From: an uncultured Flavobacterium sp.
GTDB lineage: Bacteria > Bacteroidota > Bacteroidia > Flavobacteriales > Flavobacteriaceae
Assembly: GCA_946480635.1 (NCBI GenBank)
Contig: CAMLKV010000085.1
Span: 1-8,474 of the forward strand
Direction of reading: 5' to 3'
Length of the DNA: 8,474 bases
Shown here: one piece after another, positions 6,192-8,474 of the stretch
How the letters are laid out: every line of letters starts with the position of its first letter
How positions within the stretch are numbered: position 1 is the first letter of the stretch
Program-made: the position numbers and the translations under genes
The notes under the pieces: generated by a model
Told to the model about the DNA's origin: nothing
Seen by the model: the letters and a program-made list of their open reading frames with translations, nothing else
Database searches by the model: none

Positions 6192-7742
6192 TTAGTTAAC
6201 TTCTACCCATTCATCATCTTTAATTGATGGTAGTGGGTTAGGTGACAGGTCTAAAATGTTACATTTTCTACCTATTAATAATATACCACCTGAAGATAAT
6301 CCTTGTTGCTCTCTTTTTCCTGTACTGTTTACGCGAGTGTCTTCATAACCATATGTACCTCCAAACATAAAAGGACCTATAGCTAAATGAGCTCCAGCTT
6401 TTACTTCATCTTCTGCTCTTTTGTAAGAATCAGAGCCTTTTTTGAAACCAATTTTTAAATCAGAAATAAAATATAATTCTGTCGTAACAGCAGGTAATAA
6501 TCCTTTACCATTACCGTCACTGATCATTTGGTTGTTTAGAATTTCAGCACCATTTTTTGAGTATTTCCAATAACGTGATTTAAGGAATGTACTACCAAAC
6601 CAAGGGCTTGATACATAACATTTTCCTATTTTAAATGACATTTCGAATTGGTTAAAGTCATAAGATGAATCTATTCTTTTGTGTTTTCCTGTTCCGCCAA
6701 CATTAACCATACCAGCAAAACTTGCAGCAGCACTCCAGCTGTGTGCCGTACTTTTGTAGTTTGATTCATATTCACTTTTACTAAATTTATACTCCAACCA
6801 TTTTGTTGAATTGGCTAAAGTACTTGCTGGGACAGGTTGAGAGAAGTAATAGGTATTCATACCTCCTAAACCAGTTCTTTTTGCTGCTAAAAGTTCAGAT
6901 TCATAACGCTTTTTGATAGTGATAAAGTTGCTACTTTCAGTTTCATCAATATAGTTTAACGCTTTTTCAATTTTTCCTTTGTATCCAATTCCTTCCCATC
7001 TTTTCAATGCATCATCTCTTCTTTTGATATAATTACGGCCATTGATTGCCATTTCGGTCATTGCTTCACTATCTCCGTCAGATACTCTTTTTTGAAGATC
7101 TGTTAATTTGTCTTCTGCTTCATAATACAAAGCTTCATACTCTAAATATTTAACATACTGTGGTGAAGGAAAAGATTGATAGATGAATTTTGGGTTATCT
7201 TCTGGATGTTCAACAACAGATTCATCAAAATCAGGATTTGCTAGTTTTTTAATTGTAACAATTTGTTTTCTTAAAGTCTCTAATTTCTTTTCAACTTTAG
7301 GGTCAATTTTTGAATTTTTGACTACACAATAATCCAAAACATCACTATAAACATTTGATTTTGTATGATCAGGATGGGGGTTAAAAATGGTGAATTTTCT
7401 AGCTCCAGATGCTGGATCAATTTCTGGAATCATACTAGGAATTTGATCTGCTATTCTAGCAAATTCTTCTGCATAAGCAAATTTGCTGTATTTTTTTGAG
7501 CTTCTAGCATCTGCATATTCCTCATCTGACATGTTTTCTAATTTTGGAGTAGCTCCAAAAAATCCTTTTAAAGCATAATCAAAAGCTTCGGGATCCATGA
7601 CTACAGGAACTGGCTCCCAAGCAATAAAGTTGTTAGGGCCTAACATTTTGGCGTCACCGCCATTAGTCATTTTTTTAAAAACATCGCCTAATAGATAATT
7701 TAAAAAATCTTTTTCATCAGGCATTGGTGTAAAATCTGGCAT
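6192..7742 (-). CDS. Uncharacterised 516-aa multi-domain protein, core of the paralogous family
   Basis: A 516-aa protein of unknown function with an acidic start (MPDFTPMPDEKDF) and no signal peptide or membrane helix. Residues 1-140 form a mixed N-terminal region with MLGPNNFIAWEPVPVVMDPE. Residues 150-280 are strongly helical; 191-261 match the whole second half of the adjacent 117-aa protein (32 of 71 identical, no gap). Residues 295-435 are beta-rich: NSTKWLEYKFSK, HSWSAAASFAGMVNVGGTGK, FEMSFKIGKCYVSSPWFGS, ISDG (407-410) and a LPAVTTELYFISDLKIGF strand pair. Residues 450-500 are a glycine-rich beta segment (GAHLAIGPFMFGGTYGYED), ending in SSGGILLIGRKCNILDLSPN. The alternating small and hydrophobic strands could suit oligomeric or pore-forming beta structure, but this is speculation. 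Similar W...SA, WF and ISDG patterns occur, from memory, in uncharacterised bacterial and fungal proteins. A terminator follows the stop directly. Confidence 0.87.
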   Translation of the reverse strand: MPDFTPMPDEKDFLNYLLGDVFKKMTNGGDAKMLGPNNFIAWEPVPVVMDPEAFDYALKGFFGATPKLENMSDEEYADARSSKKYSKFAYAEEFARIADQIPSMIPEIDPASGARKFTIFNPHPDHTKSNVYSDVLDYCVVKNSKIDPKVEKKLETLRKQIVTIKKLANPDFDESVVEHPEDNPKFIYQSFPSPQYVKYLEYEALYYEAEDKLTDLQKRVSDGDSEAMTEMAINGRNYIKRRDDALKRWEGIGYKGKIEKALNYIDETESSNFITIKKRYESELLAAKRTGLGGMNTYYFSQPVPASTLANSTKWLEYKFSKSEYESNYKSTAHSWSAAASFAGMVNVGGTGKHKRIDSSYDFNQFEMSFKIGKCYVSSPWFGSTFLKSRYWKYSKNGAEILNNQMISDGNGKGLLPAVTTELYFISDLKIGFKKGSDSYKRAEDEVKAGAHLAIGPFMFGGTYGYEDTRVNSTGKREQQGLSSGGILLIGRKCNILDLSPNPLPSIKDDEWVEVN

Positions 7743-7775
7743 AATATTAAATTTTTAGTTTGTTCCTACTCTTTT

Positions 7776-7799
7776 TAAGGCTTTTCGGAATTCGCCTTA
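7776..7799. other. Inverted repeat between the 117-aa and 516-aa genes
   Basis: TAAGGC (7776-7781) and GCCTTA (7794-7799) can pair around a 12-nt loop that contains GAATTC. On the minus strand, the direction of the flanking genes, the stem is followed by AAAAAGAG rather than a T-run, so it is not a standard terminator. It may be an RNA processing or stabilising hairpin in the 60-base spacer. Confidence 0.4.
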
Positions 7800-7802
7800 T
7801 AA

Positions 7803-8156
7803 TTATTTTGCACTTTCTGATATTATTTTTTCTATCTCATTTTTATAGCCTATGGCTGACCACAGCTTAAGTGCATTTTCAACTTTTTTAATATGAGATG
7901 AACCAGAAAAGTTCATTTCGGTCATTGCGTCAATCTCTCCATTTTCAACTTTCTCTTTTAAAGTATTTAGTTTATCAGATAGATTTAAATAATTATCCCT
8001 ACATTCTAAATATTTAGCGAATTTGGTTGATGGATAGGTGTTTGAAACTCCATTTTTATCTTTTTTAACTTGACCAAGTTTTTCTTTTAGATATTGAAGT
8101 CTGTTAGTATCTGTGACATCGTTGAAGATTTCTTCAATTGTCTTATCAGTTTCCAT
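7803..8156 (-). CDS. Small helical protein, stand-alone copy of the central module of the 516-aa protein
   Basis: A 117-aa soluble, charged, helical protein with no signal peptide. Residues 41-111 align without gaps to residues 191-261 of the 516-aa neighbour, with 32 identities in 71 counted by eye. Key blocks are KYLE, DKL..L...V, AMTEM, HIK / YIK, ALK.W and IGYK..IEK. At the DNA level a 15-base run, CATTTCGGTCATTGC, is shared. Residues 1-40 are unrelated to the neighbour as far as I can see. The ATG lies 10 bases after the protease stop, so the two are co-transcribed. The 516-aa gene follows after 60 bases. It may be a partner or inhibitor of its larger relative through the shared helical module, a subunit of the same assembly, or a truncated duplicate. 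The clean start, normal stop and sustained conservation favour a working gene. No function is known. Confidence 0.85.
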   Translation of the reverse strand: METDKTIEEIFNDVTDTNRLQYLKEKLGQVKKDKNGVSNTYPSTKFAKYLECRDNYLNLSDKLNTLKEKVENGEIDAMTEMNFSGSSHIKKVENALKLWSAIGYKNEIEKIISESAK

Positions 8157-8166
8157 TTTGATTTAA

Positions 8167-8474
8167 TTAAGGATATTCTGTCCTTGCTTTGTTTACTAAG
8201 TCTACTAAATCAGAACCCCCACTTGCACCATTGTTTGATGCTGTTTGCCAACTTTGAACTGCTACTACATAAGGTGTTGATCCCCAATATCCCCAGAATG
8301 GGCCACCACTTTGTCCAGGCCATATATCACCTTGATGATACATTGCTTGATGTGCATCTGTTGTTAAAGCATCACCATCTAATGCGATACTGTTTTGGTA
8401 AGTAGGTCTTTGTGCACCCGTTTTATCCATAGGATATCCTGCATGAGTCCAAGAAGCTAAACCATCCCAAGAAT
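8167..8474 (-). CDS. Trypsin/V8-like serine protease, C-terminal part (runs off right edge)
   Basis: The frame is open to the right edge; the visible 101 residues are the C-terminal end of a chymotrypsin-fold serine peptidase, glutamyl-endopeptidase or V8-like. Visible landmarks are SWTHAGYPMDKT, where the GYP strand typically follows the second barrel's start, then DIWPGQSGGPFWG, with the GxSGGP catalytic serine and oxyanion hole. After it come a PYVVAVQSWQ strand and SGGSDLVDLVNKARTEYP, the usual C-terminal helix of these enzymes. The methionine at 8428-8430 is internal to the fold, not a start. The catalytic His and Asp and any signal peptide lie outside the window, so export cannot be judged. 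The 117-aa gene starts 10 bases after the stop, which makes this the most upstream visible member of the cluster. Homologs are often secreted. Confidence 0.88.
   Translation of the reverse strand, partial: SWDGLASWTHAGYPMDKTGAQRPTYQNSIALDGDALTTDAHQAMYHQGDIWPGQSGGPFWGYWGSTPYVVAVQSWQTASNNGASGGSDLVDLVNKARTEYP

Noticed and set aside
8094..8405. Plus-strand open frame of 103 codons spanning the protease and 117-aa genes
   Set aside because: It is antisense to two well-supported genes, rich in His/Leu from codon complement, and crosses their spacer.
2429..8474. Prophage or phage-tail-like particle
   Set aside because: The muramidase alone could suggest it, but no tail, capsid, baseplate, holin, integrase or attachment site is visible.
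1..8474. tRNA, rRNA, CRISPR array or insertion sequence
   Set aside because: I saw no cloverleaf, no regularly spaced repeats, and no transposase or terminal inverted repeats on reading both strands.

Overview
The window looks like a Flavobacterium-type member of the Bacteroidota. It is strongly AT-rich. Start codons follow A-rich leaders rather than clear Shine-Dalgarno sites. One promoter-like element matches the Bacteroidota -7 motif TAnnTTTG exactly. The TonB protein carries the N-terminal motif usual in this phylum.

Left part (1-2309). The 5' part of lipA (lipoyl synthase) runs off the left edge on the minus strand. It carries an apparent 31-nt deletion that removes a cluster-ligand cysteine and shifts the frame. 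Divergent from it, on the plus strand, is a gene for a 263-aa exported protein with a helical body and a C-terminal beta-sandwich-like domain. This gene converges on a minus-strand tonB-type gene, and the two share a palindromic terminator.

Right part (2429-8474). Seven minus-strand genes lie close together, reading from the right edge leftward: the C-terminal part of a trypsin/V8-like serine protease, a 117-aa helical protein, a 516-aa protein, a 602-aa protein, a CYTH-like protein, a peptidoglycan-binding N-acetylmuramidase, and a 124-aa protein. The 117-aa protein is a stand-alone copy of the central segment of the 516-aa protein (32 of 71 identical, no gaps). The 602-aa protein appears to be a distant relative of the 516-aa protein, with a linker and an Ig-like domain placed before a shared terminal strand. 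The cluster is therefore built around one expanded, uncharacterised family flanked by two hydrolases. None of the cluster proteins with a visible N-terminus has a signal peptide or membrane segment. A strong intrinsic terminator sits inside the cluster, between the 516-aa and 602-aa genes, and probably sets their relative expression.

The cluster's function cannot be read from the sequence. An exported or injected effector set, or a lysis-released set, is a reasonable hypothesis, but no secretion apparatus, phage structural gene, integrase, tRNA or CRISPR is visible here.
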